Source: Cupriavidus sp. D39
Lineage (GTDB): Bacteria > Pseudomonadota > Gammaproteobacteria > Burkholderiales > Burkholderiaceae
Assembly (NCBI RefSeq): GCF_026627925.1
Contig: NZ_JAPNLE010000009.1
Location: forward strand, 744,001 to 808,000
Length of the DNA: 64,000 nt
Direction of reading: 5' to 3'
A model generated the notes under the pieces. It ran no database searches. It was not told where the DNA came from and worked only from the letters and a program-made list of their open reading frames with translations. Below, piece after piece: positions 47,447 to 56,374 of this stretch (positions are counted from its first letter, which is position 1; each line of letters opens with the position of its first letter). Both the position numbers and the translations under genes were made by a program.

Positions 47447-48880
47447 GTGAGACATGAGCAGCACTTCATTAACGGTATGTCCGTCCCTGCGGGCACCTCG
47501 CAATATCTGGACGTTTTTAACCCCGCCACTGGCGAAAAGACCGCCACTGTGGCACGGGGTAATGCTCAAGACGTTGATATGGCTGTCGAATCGAGTAAAC
47601 GTGCGCTGCCCGGCTGGCGGGACGTACGTCCTGCGGAGCGCGGCCGCGTGCTCACCCGCATGGCAGCGCTCATCCGCACGTTCGCAGGCGAATGGGGCGA
47701 TCTGGAAAGCGAGGAGACGGGCAAGCCACCGACGCAGGTAGCAATAGAAATGGAGAATACCGCCCAGTATTTCGAGTTCTATGGCGGCTTGGTCAACGCA
47801 CTTCAGGGCGAGACAATTGATCTGGGGGCTGGATACCATTCGTACACACTGCGTGAACCGTACGGCGTGGTCGCCACGATCCTTCCATGGAACTTGCCGC
47901 TGAACCAGGCTGCTCGCGCGATCGCGCCCGCGCTGGCATCCGGAAATACTGTAGTGGCCAAGCCTTCCGAGGTGACGTCCACAACCCTGTTACGTCTGGC
48001 ACGGATGGCCATCGAGCAATGCGGCTTGCCGCCTGGAGTGCTCAATGTGGTGACTGGTACTGGACCGGAGGTCGGTGCAGCGCTGGTCGAACATCACGAT
48101 GTGCGCAAAGTGGCTTTCACCGGCTCAGTACGTGGAGGGCGTGAGGTGGCACGCGTCGCTGCGGAGCGGCTTATACCGCTGACACTTGAATTGGGCGGCA
48201 AGTCTCCCGACGTGGTATTCGCTGACGCAGACCTGGCTCAGGCCGTGCCTGGAGCCCTGCGCGGCTTCGTCTTTAACGCAGGGCAGGCGTGTGTGGCCGG
48301 GACAAGGGTGCTTGTACAGCGGTCCATTCACGACGCATTCGTTGAAGCCATGATCGATGCGATGCGAAATCTCAAAATTGGCAGTGGCCCCGATGCGTCG
48401 ATCGGGCCAATGACGACCCGTCACCAGTACGACAAGGTGCGAGAATATTTTGAGGTGGCGCATAACGAGGGTGCTGTCGCGGCTGCTGGTGGAACGCTTC
48501 CCCAGGCACCTGAGTTACAAGGCGGTTGGTATGTGACACCGACTCTTTACACCGGCGTAACCAACAAGATGCGCATCGCTCGGGAAGAGGTCTTTGGTCC
48601 GGTTGCATGTGTCATCCCGTTCGACGACGAAGAGGAGGCTGTCGCTATTGCCAATGATTCGGACTTCGGCCTTGCCGCTGGCATTTGGACAAGGGATCTC
48701 GCGCGCGCCCATCGGGTAGCTGCGCGGCTTGAAGCAGGACAAATTTACGTCAATGAGTATATGGCGGGTGGTGTCGAGACACCGCTGGGCGGGTACAAAC
48801 TCAGTGGATACGGGCGCGAGAAAGGTGTTGAGGCCCTGTACAACTATACGCAAGTCAAGTGCGTAACCGTGCGGTTGTAA
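47447..48880 (+). CDS. NAD(P)-dependent aldehyde dehydrogenase
   Basis: This 477-residue ALDH likely starts at GTG 47447. Motifs are PYGVVATILPWNLPLNQAAR, VVAKPSEVTSTTLLRLARMA, AFTGSVRGGREVARVAAERL, the active Glu in LELGGKSPDVVFADADL, the nucleophile Cys in FNAGQACVAGTRVLVQ, and EVFGPVACVIPFDDEEEAV. It oxidises an aldehyde to a carboxylate. The overall pattern is closest to betaine-aldehyde/gamma-aminobutyraldehyde-type enzymes. It is co-transcribed with the GMC gene and completes an alcohol-to-acid pathway. Confidence 0.92.
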   Translation: MRHEQHFINGMSVPAGTSQYLDVFNPATGEKTATVARGNAQDVDMAVESSKRALPGWRDVRPAERGRVLTRMAALIRTFAGEWGDLESEETGKPPTQVAIEMENTAQYFEFYGGLVNALQGETIDLGAGYHSYTLREPYGVVATILPWNLPLNQAARAIAPALASGNTVVAKPSEVTSTTLLRLARMAIEQCGLPPGVLNVVTGTGPEVGAALVEHHDVRKVAFTGSVRGGREVARVAAERLIPLTLELGGKSPDVVFADADLAQAVPGALRGFVFNAGQACVAGTRVLVQRSIHDAFVEAMIDAMRNLKIGSGPDASIGPMTTRHQYDKVREYFEVAHNEGAVAAAGGTLPQAPELQGGWYVTPTLYTGVTNKMRIAREEVFGPVACVIPFDDEEEAVAIANDSDFGLAAGIWTRDLARAHRVAARLEAGQIYVNEYMAGGVETPLGGYKLSGYGREKGVEALYNYTQVKCVTVRL

Positions 48881-49077
48881 CCGGGTATTCTGGTGGAAAG
48901 CTGCGTTTGCACTCGGTGGAAGTGGCATTCCACCAATCTGGCGGAAGGAGTGCGCCGCTACAGCAACCGGAGTAGAGACTGACTGCAGCTTTCCGCTGCT
49001 CCGGCGGCTCGCGCTTTCATGATGTGTGATGGAGTTGGTGACGCACCTCGTTATGAGACGGCGTCGCCGTTTGGTGC

Positions 49078-49407
49078 CCTGACTGCAGCAGCATGTCGAG
49101 TTCGGCGCCATGATCGTCGACCGCCCGCCACAGCAGGTAGGGCTCGCCGCGCAGCGTCACGAACATCTCGTCGAGATGCCACGTGCTGCCTGGCTTGCGC
49201 TGTGCGGCTTTCACACGATGCGCGAACCCCGCGCCAAATTTATCGCGCCAGCGTGCGGATCGTCTCGTAGCTGACGATTACGCCGCGATCGAACAGCAAT
49301 TCCTCGATGTCGCGCAGGCTGAGGTGGAAACGGAAATACCAGCGCACCGCACAACTGATGACGACGGCGGGGAAACGGCGACCGTGATAGAGCGAGTTCT
49401 TCTTCAT
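49078..49407 (-). pseudogene. IS6-family transposase, truncated and frameshifted
   Basis: Reverse-strand ATG at 49407 opens KKNSLYHGRRFPAVVISCAV, RWYFRFHLSLRDIEELL and RGVIVSYETIRT, the IS6/IS26-type N-terminus. An extra base then creates a stop. In the next frame it continues WRDKFGAGFAHRVKAAQRK, GSTWHLDEMFVTLRGEPYLL (first catalytic Asp) and WRAVDDHGAELDMLLQSG. The second half of the transposase is missing. Confidence 0.85.
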
Positions 49408-49416
49408 CGCGCCATC

Positions 49417-49611
49417 TTACGCGACCTCCCCAACGTGACAGTGCCGGAAGAAGGCAGCAGCTGCCAGGATGGACCACGGACCCACATCAAAGACGGCGGA
49501 AACGCCCCCAACTATTGCCGCCACAGTAACGCAAATGAAGAACCCGGAGAGAGTGACGATCTCCAACAGGAACGACAGCAGCCCGATGCCCGCCCACACG
49601 GTGAAATTCAT
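49417..49611 (-). CDS. Small membrane protein, possibly truncated NfeD-like
   Basis: ATG at 49611 has a G-rich site upstream and opens NFTVWAGIGLLSFLLEIVTL followed by two more hydrophobic stretches (GFFICVTVAAIVGG, WSILAAAAFF). The pattern W...LLLEIVTLSGFF resembles the membrane half of NfeD-family proteins. It stops after 64 residues, 10 bases from the IS6 relic start, so it may have been cut by that element. The function is unknown. Confidence 0.4.
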   Translation of the reverse strand: MNFTVWAGIGLLSFLLEIVTLSGFFICVTVAAIVGGVSAVFDVGPWSILAAAAFFRHCHVGEVA

Positions 49612-49803
49612 ACACCCCCTACCGTTGCATATTTTGTTTTTCCTGTTTTCATGGTAATTACGGCGAGCAAGGACCAGTTTGATGTCAAACAAGTAAGTGA
49701 AGATTCCTGCGGCTGCCAAGGAAGAATGAATGATCGTGATCGTGCCGCGGGCAGCGTGGGATGACTGGCTGACCTGCCGGGAATCAGTGTCCGTCTTTGA
49801 GTA

Positions 49804-49962
49804 ATGCGTCTTGTTGCTGCGCTTGCGGTCCTTGAAGTTACCGCCTCCGTCGTGGTTCTCGCCATCCTTGCGTACAAAGCTCTTTTGGCCGGCTCAGAGC
49901 TGTTCCGCTGGTTTATCGGTCTGTCCAACGCGACGACTCGCCTTCGGGCTTTCATTGCCTGA
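49804..49962 (+). CDS. Possible 52-residue single-pass membrane protein
   Basis: The frame begins MRLVAALAVLEVTASVVVLA and continues ILAYKALLAGSELFRWF, then NATTRLRAFIA. It has one strong hydrophobic helix and a basic, amphipathic C-terminus. No clear ribosome binding site is seen. The composition looks protein-like, but the gene is unproven. Confidence 0.3.
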   Translation: MRLVAALAVLEVTASVVVLAILAYKALLAGSELFRWFIGLSNATTRLRAFIA

Positions 49963-50021
49963 CGAGCTTGCAGCTTTGCTGTTCGATGCGCCCGCCAGCC
50001 CTAGATTGCGTGACGCAGGCG

Positions 50022-50975
50022 TCAGGACACCACCCCGCTCCCGTCTGCCATCAGCATCTCCCCTCGCCGCTCCACAATCATCCCATACGCTTGCGGCTGC
50101 CGGTGTGCATCGAAGTTGAACGTGGTGCGCTTGTAGACCTCGCAGAAATCCAAGTCGCAGCGGGCGATGGCGACCTCGTCGCCCTTGGTGATGCAGTTGG
50201 CCAGCACTTCACCGGAGGGCGCGATGATGCAGCTGCCACCAATGCCGTCCACGCCCTCTTCCATCCCCGCCTTGGCCACGCCGACCACCCAGGTGCCATT
50301 CTGGTAGGCGCCGGCCTGCATGGAGAGCTGATTGTGGAAAAGCGAGAGGTCGTCGTGCTGCGGCGCTGGCGCATTGTGCACGGGCGTGTTGTAGCCGATC
50401 AGCACCATCTCCACGCCTTGCAGGCCCATCACCCGATAGGTTTCGGCCCAACGGCGATCGTTGCAGATGGCCATGCCGATCTTGCCGCCAAAAGCGTGGG
50501 TCACGCCGAAATGGTTGCCGGGCGTGAAGTAGCGCTTTTCCAGATGCTGGAAGCGGCGCCACGGTTCGTGCTCGCGATGGCCGGGCAGGTGCACCTTACG
50601 GTATTTGCCGACAATCTCGCCCTGGCGGTTGACGAGGATGGAGGTGTTGTAGCGCACCGCCTTGCCTTGTTCGCTGGCGAGTTCAGCGTAGCCGAGGTAG
50701 AAGCCCACGCCCAGCTCGCGCGAAAGATCGAACAGCGGCTGCGTGGCGGCGCTGGGCATCTCGCGCTCGAAGAAGCTGTTGATCTCCTCGTCGCTCTCCA
50801 TATACCAGCGCGGGAAGAAGGTGGTGAGCGCCAGCTCGGGGTAGACGATCAGGTGCGAGCCGCAGGCATGGGCTTCGCGCATCAGGTCGCACAGGCGCTT
50901 GACCACTTGCTGGCGGCTGTCGGCGCGGGCGATGGGGCCGAGCTGGCCGATGGCGATATTCACAATACGGGACAC
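50022..50975 (-). CDS. Nitrilase-superfamily N-carbamoyl-D-amino acid hydrolase
   Basis: This is a 317-residue cytoplasmic amidohydrolase. The likely start is GTG 50975, behind GGAG, giving SRIVNIAIGQLGPIARADSR; the longer frame to 51095 runs into the upstream gene. The catalytic triad is visible: Glu in YPELALTTFFPRW, Lys in GKYRKVHLPGHRE and Cys in MAICNDRRWAETYRVMGLQ. CNDRRWxExYRVMGLQG is diagnostic of N-carbamoyl-D-amino acid hydrolases, which remove the ureido carbamoyl as CO2 and ammonia. It follows the M20 amidohydrolase and diaminopropionate ammonia-lyase genes in one operon, suggesting a ureido amino acid substrate. Confidence 0.88.
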   Translation of the reverse strand: MSRIVNIAIGQLGPIARADSRQQVVKRLCDLMREAHACGSHLIVYPELALTTFFPRWYMESDEEINSFFEREMPSAATQPLFDLSRELGVGFYLGYAELASEQGKAVRYNTSILVNRQGEIVGKYRKVHLPGHREHEPWRRFQHLEKRYFTPGNHFGVTHAFGGKIGMAICNDRRWAETYRVMGLQGVEMVLIGYNTPVHNAPAPQHDDLSLFHNQLSMQAGAYQNGTWVVGVAKAGMEEGVDGIGGSCIIAPSGEVLANCITKGDEVAIARCDLDFCEVYKRTTFNFDAHRQPQAYGMIVERRGEMLMADGSGVVS

Positions 50976-51036
50976 GGGTAACTCCAGGATGCTTTCAGCG
51001 TAGTGGTTCAGGCTAGCGGCAGGGGCATGGCGTCGA

Positions 51037-52295
51037 TCACGGCCGGTTGGCGAGTTTGAGCACCACCTGCAGCAGGATCTGCGCGCCGTCGACAAGGTCG
51101 TCCGGCTCGGTAAACTCGCGCACGTTGTGGCTCAGACCTTTCACGCTGGGCACGAAGATCATGCCGGCGGGGCAGACGCGGGCGAGCATTTGCGCGTCGT
51201 GACCGGCGCCGCTGGGCATGCGCATATGGGTGAAGCCGAGCGCTGCGGTTTCCTGCTCGACCAGGTCGATCACCATGGGATCGAATGCCACCGGCTCGAA
51301 ACGTGCCAGGCGGCGATGGCTAAGAGATAGGGCTTCCGTCTCGCAGGTTTGCTCGGCAAAGGCGAGGACATCGGCTTCGGCCTGGGCGAGCAGCCGTTCA
51401 TCGGTATTGCGCAGGTCTACGGTGAAGACGGCGCGATTGGGGATGACGTTGATCAGATTCGGCTCGAAGCGCATGGCGCCCACGGTGGCGATCTGCCGGC
51501 CGCCGTAGCGCAGCGCCAGGTCGTGCACGAAATTGGCGATGCGCACGGCGGCGTAGCCGGCGTCGTGCCGCAGCTCCATGGGCGTGGTGCCGGCGTGGTT
51601 GGATACGCCGTCGACCGTGAACTCGGTCCAGGAGATCCCCTGCACCCCTTCCACCACGCCAACCTGCAGGCCGCGCAGATCTAGCACCGGGCCTTGCTCG
51701 ATATGCAGTTCCACGAAACTGTCGACGCGCGGCTTGCCTACGGGCGTCTGGCCGTCATAGCCGATGCGCCGCAGCTCGGCGCCCACCGTGACGCCATCGA
51801 TGCCGGTAGTGGCCAGCGCGCCTTCCAGCGGCATGCCGCCCACATAGACCAGCGAGCCCATCATGTCCGGATGAAAGCGCGCACCCTCTTCATTGGTGAA
51901 AAAGGCGACGGCGATGGGACGACGAGGACGCAGGCCGGCGTCACGCAGCGTGGCGACCACTTCCAGGCCGGCCAGCACCCCGTAGTTGCCGTCGTAGCGG
52001 CCGCCGGTGCGCACGGTGTCAATGTGCGAGCCGATCATGACGGGGGCAGGTCTTCGCTGCCGGGATACACGGCCACGCCGTTGCCGATGGCGTCGATGGT
52101 GACGGTCATGCCCAGCGCCTGCATACGCGCCACCGTCCAGTTGCGGCCGAGTTCGTCGGCATCGGTCAGCGCCAGGCGGCACACGCCGCCCCCTTCGATG
52201 GCACCGAGTTGCGCGAGATCGTCCAGGCTTTGCAGCAGGCGCTCGCCGCGAATGCGCGGCGCGGGCTCCGCCTTTGGTGCGCTCTGCCCGCTCAT
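51037..52295 (-). CDS. M20-type Zn-dependent N-carbamoyl amidohydrolase (one frameshift)
   Basis: The protein belongs to the allantoate/N-carbamoyl-L-amino acid/ureidopropionate amidohydrolase branch of peptidase M20. The start at 52295 overlaps the lyase stop (ATGA). The first 85 residues (RGERLLQSLDDLAQLGAIEG, LTDADELGRNWTVARMQALG) are one frame and the rest another. One base lost in the G5 run 52042-52046 separates PGSEDLPP from VMIGSHIDTVRTGGRYDGNY. Metal ligands are visible in IGSHIDTV, FFTNEEGARF and ELHIEQGPVLD, with SGAGHDAQ near the end. Repaired length is about 419 residues. It probably cleaves a ureido group from an L-configured substrate. Confidence 0.88.
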
Positions 52296-53527
52296 GCCGC
52301 GGCTCCGGCGCGCACCGCGTCCGCACTGCGGCCAACCAGTTCGGCATACAGCGCGGAATCGGTGTCGGCTTCGCTGCAGATAAACAGCAGCCGGCTCTGG
52401 CGGTTGAGCCCGAGCGCCGCACAGGCCTGCGGGTCTTGCATGGCGGCGATGGCAGCGGCCAGCCCGGCAACGGCGGATTCGCCGGCCACGATCACGGGAT
52501 CGTCGCCTTGTGGCTGGGCCAGCAAGCGCATGACTGCCACCGCCGACTCGTCATCGACTGTGCAGAACGCGTCGGCGCCCTGGGCGAGGATTTCCCAGGC
52601 GAGCAGCGAGACTTCGCCGCAGGCCAGGCCCGCCATCAGCGTGTCCAGTTCGCCGGTGACGGTGGTGACCTTGCCGGCGCGCGCGCTTTGCATCAGGCAA
52701 TCCGCCTTGTCGGGTTCCACCACGGTGAAAACGGGGCGCTGCTTGTCCTTGCCGTTCTCGCGTTCCCAAAAGTAACCGCAGACGGCGGCGGCAAATCCGC
52801 CCACGCCGGCCTGGATGAACACATGCGTGGGCCACGCCGGCAGGGCATTCACGGCTTCGTCCACCATCAGTTGGTAGCCTTGCATCACATCGCGCGGCAC
52901 ATCCATGTAGCCGGGGTAGGAGGTGTCGGAAATCACGTACCAGCCGTTGGTGCGGGCATCGGCATCGGCTTGCTGCACGGCCTGGTCGTAGTTGCCGGTG
53001 GTGCGTACCACCTGGGCGCCGAAGCGTTCGATGGCGGTCTTGCGCCCGTCGCTGACGGTGGCGTGGATATAGATCTCACAGTGGCAGCCGAACAGCTGGG
53101 CGCCCCAGGCCACGGAGCGGCCGTGATTGCCGTCGGTGGCGCAGGTCACGGTGAGTTCGGCGCACATGCTGCGCAGCTCCGGCGTACCCAGGTCAGCGAT
53201 GCTTAGCTCGCGGCCGATCCGGTGCCCGATTTCGCGGCACAGCAGGCGCCCCACGGCATACGCGCCGCCGAGCGCCTTGAAGCTGCCCAGCCCGAAGCGC
53301 GAGCCTTCGTCCTTGTAGTGGATCTGGCCGACGCCTAGCGCGGCCGCCAGGTTCGGCAGGGCTTTCAGCGGCGTGGGCTGGTAGCCCTCCCAGGCGGAGA
53401 TCTCGCGGCGGGCGGCGGCCAGGGCCGGCTCGCTCAGGATGGCGACTCGATGTGCACCATAGGGTTCCGCGCGGCTCAGTGCCGGATTGGGGAGAAGATC
53501 GAGCGAGAGGTTGGGGAGCGTGGTCAT
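52292..53527 (-). CDS. dpaL: 2,3-diaminopropionate ammonia-lyase
   Basis: This 411-residue PLP enzyme of fold type II has the cofactor Lys in EGSRFGLGSFKALGGAYAVG, a motif characteristic of DpaL. It also has VTCATDGNHGRSVAWGAQLF, then VVRTTGNYDQAVQQA and IVAGESAVAGLAA. It converts 2,3-diaminopropionate to pyruvate and two ammonia. Its stop overlaps the start of the M20 amidohydrolase, so the two are translationally coupled. The RpiR-type regulator lies 70 bp upstream on the same strand. Together with the carbamoyl hydrolases this parallels the ygeX-ygeY-hyuA arrangement of enterobacteria. Confidence 0.92.
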   Translation of the reverse strand: MTTLPNLSLDLLPNPALSRAEPYGAHRVAILSEPALAAARREISAWEGYQPTPLKALPNLAAALGVGQIHYKDEGSRFGLGSFKALGGAYAVGRLLCREIGHRIGRELSIADLGTPELRSMCAELTVTCATDGNHGRSVAWGAQLFGCHCEIYIHATVSDGRKTAIERFGAQVVRTTGNYDQAVQQADADARTNGWYVISDTSYPGYMDVPRDVMQGYQLMVDEAVNALPAWPTHVFIQAGVGGFAAAVCGYFWERENGKDKQRPVFTVVEPDKADCLMQSARAGKVTTVTGELDTLMAGLACGEVSLLAWEILAQGADAFCTVDDESAVAVMRLLAQPQGDDPVIVAGESAVAGLAAAIAAMQDPQACAALGLNRQSRLLFICSEADTDSALYAELVGRSADAVRAGAAA

Positions 53528-53597
53528 GCGTGTGTCTTGGTCCAGTCAGAATGCGTTGTTGCGTGATGTTGATGACGGCGCTGCGTGCCGGTCAATC

Positions 53598-54476
53598 TCA
53601 GTGGCCGGTCTCCAGGTCCCCGAGCACGTCGTGCGCGCGCTCCACGCGGGCCATGCGTGCGCGCGAGCGTTTGCGGTAGCGGCCTGCCATGGCGGTGGCG
53701 AGGTAGTTCACGAGGCTGACGGCGCCCACGTAGGAATCGAAGACCTGGCCGCCGTGGTGCGAGCAGCGCAGCACGGCGTCGGCCTTGGCGGCCAGCGTGG
53801 AAACTGGGGCATCGCTGAGCAGGATGAGTTTGGCGCCGGCCTCCCGGGCCAGTGTCACCATGCCGTTCAGGCGCTTCGCACGGCGTCGGAAGTCCACCAC
53901 CAGCAGTACGTCCTTGCTGTCGATTTCGGCCACCAGTTCGGCATCCTTGCCCGCTTGCTCATTGAGCAGGTACACCTCGGGGCGCACCTGCGAGAGCAGC
54001 GCATTGGCATAGAAAGCCAGCATGAAGCCGTTGCGATAACCCACCACCCACACGCGGCGCGCGTTGGCCAGTTGGGTAAGCGTGGTCTCCAGCGCGCGCT
54101 CGCTGAGTTGTTCCGGCAGGCTGGCGAGCCGGCGGCTGTCGAGCTGCACGTGCGCCTCTAGCCGAGCCACGACCGATTGCGCGCCCCGCGACTCGGGCGG
54201 CAGCCCGTCGTGTTCCATCAGGTACAGCGGCGATTGCTCGGACACCTGGTCCCGCAGCGATTGTCGGAAGGCGCTGAAGTCCGCATAGCCGAGGCGGCGG
54301 AAGAAGCGCGCCGCGCTCGCCTTGGAGACGCTCGCCAGCTCCGCCAGCTCAGTGGCCGAGTAGCTGAGCAGGTCTTTCTGCCGCATGAGCAGCACGTCGG
54401 CCAGCTTCTTGTCCACTGAAGAGAGTTCGCCGTAGCACTGATGGATTTGCGCTTCCAGCGCGGGTTGAATGGCCAT
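53598..54476 (-). CDS. RpiR-family transcriptional regulator
   Basis: This regulator of about 292 residues starts at ATG 54476 (MAIQPALEAQIHQCYGELSS). The N-terminal HTH_6 domain has LLSYSATELAELASVSKASA and RFFRRLGYADFSAFRQSLRD. The C-terminal SIS domain has VWVVGYRNGFMLAFYANALL and DVLLVVDFRRRAKRLNGMVT. SIS domains usually bind phosphosugars, but RpiR members next to amino acid catabolic genes are known. It heads the dpaL operon and is divergent from the ABC transporter; two palindromes lie between them. Confidence 0.92.
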   Translation of the reverse strand: MAIQPALEAQIHQCYGELSSVDKKLADVLLMRQKDLLSYSATELAELASVSKASAARFFRRLGYADFSAFRQSLRDQVSEQSPLYLMEHDGLPPESRGAQSVVARLEAHVQLDSRRLASLPEQLSERALETTLTQLANARRVWVVGYRNGFMLAFYANALLSQVRPEVYLLNEQAGKDAELVAEIDSKDVLLVVDFRRRAKRLNGMVTLAREAGAKLILLSDAPVSTLAAKADAVLRCSHHGGQVFDSYVGAVSLVNYLATAMAGRYRKRSRARMARVERAHDVLGDLETGH

Positions 54477-54536
54477 GTCGGGTCCGTACCTCCGTTCCGC
54501 TTGCCCGCACCAAAGTAGTCCGGGCCTGCACAATGA

Positions 54537-54552
54537 TGAAACTTAGATTTCA
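54537..54552. promoter_or_regulatory. Candidate RpiR operator, site 1
   Basis: TGAAACTTAGATTTCA is a dyad with TGAAA/TTTCA arms and a six-base spacer. It lies 61 bases upstream of the regulator start in the divergent intergenic region. Confidence 0.6.
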
Positions 54553-54566
54553 TGTATTGGTGCATG

Positions 54567-54582
54567 TGAAACCTATGTTTCA
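54567..54582. promoter_or_regulatory. Candidate RpiR operator, site 2
   Basis: TGAAACCTATGTTTCA repeats the dyad of site 1 with an exact 30-bp offset, about three helical turns. Two sites on the same face suggest cooperative binding of a dimeric or tetrameric regulator. Confidence 0.6.
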
Positions 54583-54780
54583 GTATTGGCGGTCTTTCAT
54601 GCAAGGGCAATGCCAAGTCAGTGGCGCTATCGGGGAGGCGTTCGCTAAGTGTTTGATTTCAAGGCAACGTCGTCGAAAAAATCTCATCGCGTTCGCCCGC
54701 GCAGCCGGCATCGCCAACAGTGGCACACAACTTGCCTTTCAGTCCCGCGTGTTCCCCGACCGACTGATAAAGGTGTTTTT

Positions 54781-55575
54781 ATGAAACGCAGACAGTTCAC
54801 CGCCATCGCCAGCCTGATCGCAGGCGCCGCACTCATCGCCATGGCACCCGCCAAAGCTGACGATTCCCTAAGCGCCGTGATGGGCAAGAAGTCGATTGCG
54901 ATCGGCATCCCGACCGACTTCGCGCCGTATGGCTTCATGGGCACAGACCTGAAGCCGCAGGGCCTGGACGTGGCCGTGGCGCAGATGATCGCCGACAAGC
55001 TCGGCGTCAAGGCCGATCTCGTCCCCGTGAGCACGCCGAACCGCATCCCTTACCTGCAGACCAAGAAGATCGACCTGATCGTCTCGGCACTGGGCAAGAA
55101 CGCCGAGCGCGCCAAGGTGATCGATTTCACGATTGCGTATGCGCCCTTCTACCAGGCGGTGTTTGGTCCGAAGGCAATGAGCATCAAGAGCTTTGCCGAT
55201 CTTGGCGGCAAGACCATCGCGGTCACGCGCGGCACCATCCAGGACGATGTGCTGCAGCAAGTGGCGCCTCCCACGCTGAAGATCCAGCGCTTTGAGGACG
55301 ACAACTCCACCGTGGCCGCCTTCGTCTCGCAGCAAACGCAACTGCTGGCCACCGGCGCGGCCGTGGCTGCCGCGGCGATTGCGAAGAACCCCAAGGTGGA
55401 GGCCGAGTACAAACTGCTCCTCAAGGATTCGCCCAACTTCATCGGCGTGCGCAAGGGCGAAACCGCGCTGCTGGAGAAGGTCAACGAGATTCTGCGCAAG
55501 GCAAAGGAGGATGGCACGCTCAATGGCTACGCGCAGCGCTGGCTCGGCCGCGGCATGGGCGATTTGCCGGACTGA
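54781..55575 (+). CDS. Periplasmic amino acid-binding protein of an ABC transporter
   Basis: This 264-residue family 3 solute-binding protein starts at ATG 54781 with a Sec signal peptide (KRRQFTAIASLIAGAALIAM, cleaved after APAKA); the frame upstream of it is spurious. Mature motifs are IAIGIPTDFAPYGFMGTDLK, PQGLDVAVAQMIADKLGV, DLIVSALGKNAERAKVIDFT and GGKTIAVTRGTIQDDVL. It is the first gene of a four-gene polar amino acid uptake operon. By context the ligand is 2,3-diaminopropionate or a ureido derivative. Confidence 0.93.
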   Translation: MKRRQFTAIASLIAGAALIAMAPAKADDSLSAVMGKKSIAIGIPTDFAPYGFMGTDLKPQGLDVAVAQMIADKLGVKADLVPVSTPNRIPYLQTKKIDLIVSALGKNAERAKVIDFTIAYAPFYQAVFGPKAMSIKSFADLGGKTIAVTRGTIQDDVLQQVAPPTLKIQRFEDDNSTVAAFVSQQTQLLATGAAVAAAAIAKNPKVEAEYKLLLKDSPNFIGVRKGETALLEKVNEILRKAKEDGTLNGYAQRWLGRGMGDLPD

Positions 55576-55642
55576 TTGCAAACGGGTAAACGGATCGCAT
55601 CGTTTCCGGACCCGTGCGCGGGCCCCATGTTGCTAGCGCACC

Positions 55643-55659
55643 GGCCTGCCTCGCAGGCC
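55643..55659 (+). terminator. Intercistronic stem-loop after the binding-protein gene
   Basis: GGCCTGC and GCAGGCC form a perfect 7-bp stem with a CTC loop between the binding-protein and permease genes. No U-tract follows, so it is more likely an mRNA-stabilising or attenuating hairpin that keeps binding-protein levels high than a full terminator. Confidence 0.5.
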
Positions 55660-55697
55660 AGTCCCGCCGAAGACAAAAAACTCTCTAGCTGCACTGC

Positions 55698-56356
55698 ATG
55701 ATCTCATTCGACTTTGCGCCGGTTCTCTCGCAATGGCCCATGCTGCTGCGTGGCCTGTTTCTGACGATTCTCCTGACGGCGTTCTCCGCGGCCTTCGGCA
55801 CGCTGGTCGGCATCGGCTGCGCCTGGGCGCGCATCCATGGCACGGCATGGCTGCGCGCGCTGGTGGGCGGCTATGTGGAGGCAATCCGCAATACGCCGTA
55901 CATCATCCAGCTGTTCTTTATCTTCTTCGGCCTGCCTTCGATCGGCGTGCGGATGCCGGCGGAAGTGGCGTGCGTGCTGTCGATGACGCTGAACCTCGGC
56001 GCCTATGCGTGCGAGATCATCCGGGCCGGGCTGGAGTCCACCCCGCGCGGGCAGATCGAAGCCGCGCAGAGCCTGGCGCTCAACCGCTGGCAGATCTTTA
56101 CGCGCGTGGTGCTGCCGCCTTCACTGTCGCGCGTGTGGCCGGCGCTGGTGAGCCAGGTCATCATCGTGATGCTGGGATCGGCGGTGTGCAGCCAGATCTC
56201 CACCGAAGAGCTTTCTACGCGGCCAATATGATCGCCAGCCGCACGTTCCGCAATTTTGAAGCCTATATCGTCGCCACCTGCGTCTACCTGGGCCTGGCCG
56301 TGGTGCTGCGTGAGATCCTGAACTGGGTCGGTCCGCGCTTCATCTTTGGCCGCTGA
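55698..56356 (+). CDS. Amino acid ABC transporter permease (one frameshift)
   Basis: This is a His/Glu/Gln/Arg-type permease with about five membrane helices: VLSQWPMLLRGLFLTILLTA, YVEAIRNTPYIIQLFFIFFG and the cytoplasmic EAA loop AAQSLALNRWQIFTRVVLPP. At the TTT run 56212-56214 the frame breaks after ISTEEL. One T added continues it as FYAANMIASRTFRNFEAYIV and ends WVGPRFIFGR at 56356. The unrepaired product stops at 56231 and would lack the last helix. It pairs with the next permease. Confidence 0.9.
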
Positions 56357-56374
56357 GATCGGGAGGCATACACC

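Noticed and set aside
49968..50981. 337-codon forward frame opposite the nitrilase gene
   Set aside because: It is antisense to a protein with a complete catalytic triad and has composition typical of a shadow frame.
52274..53206. 310-codon forward frame opposite dpaL
   Set aside because: It is Gly/His/Ala-rich antisense sequence without motifs, while the reverse strand encodes an intact PLP enzyme.
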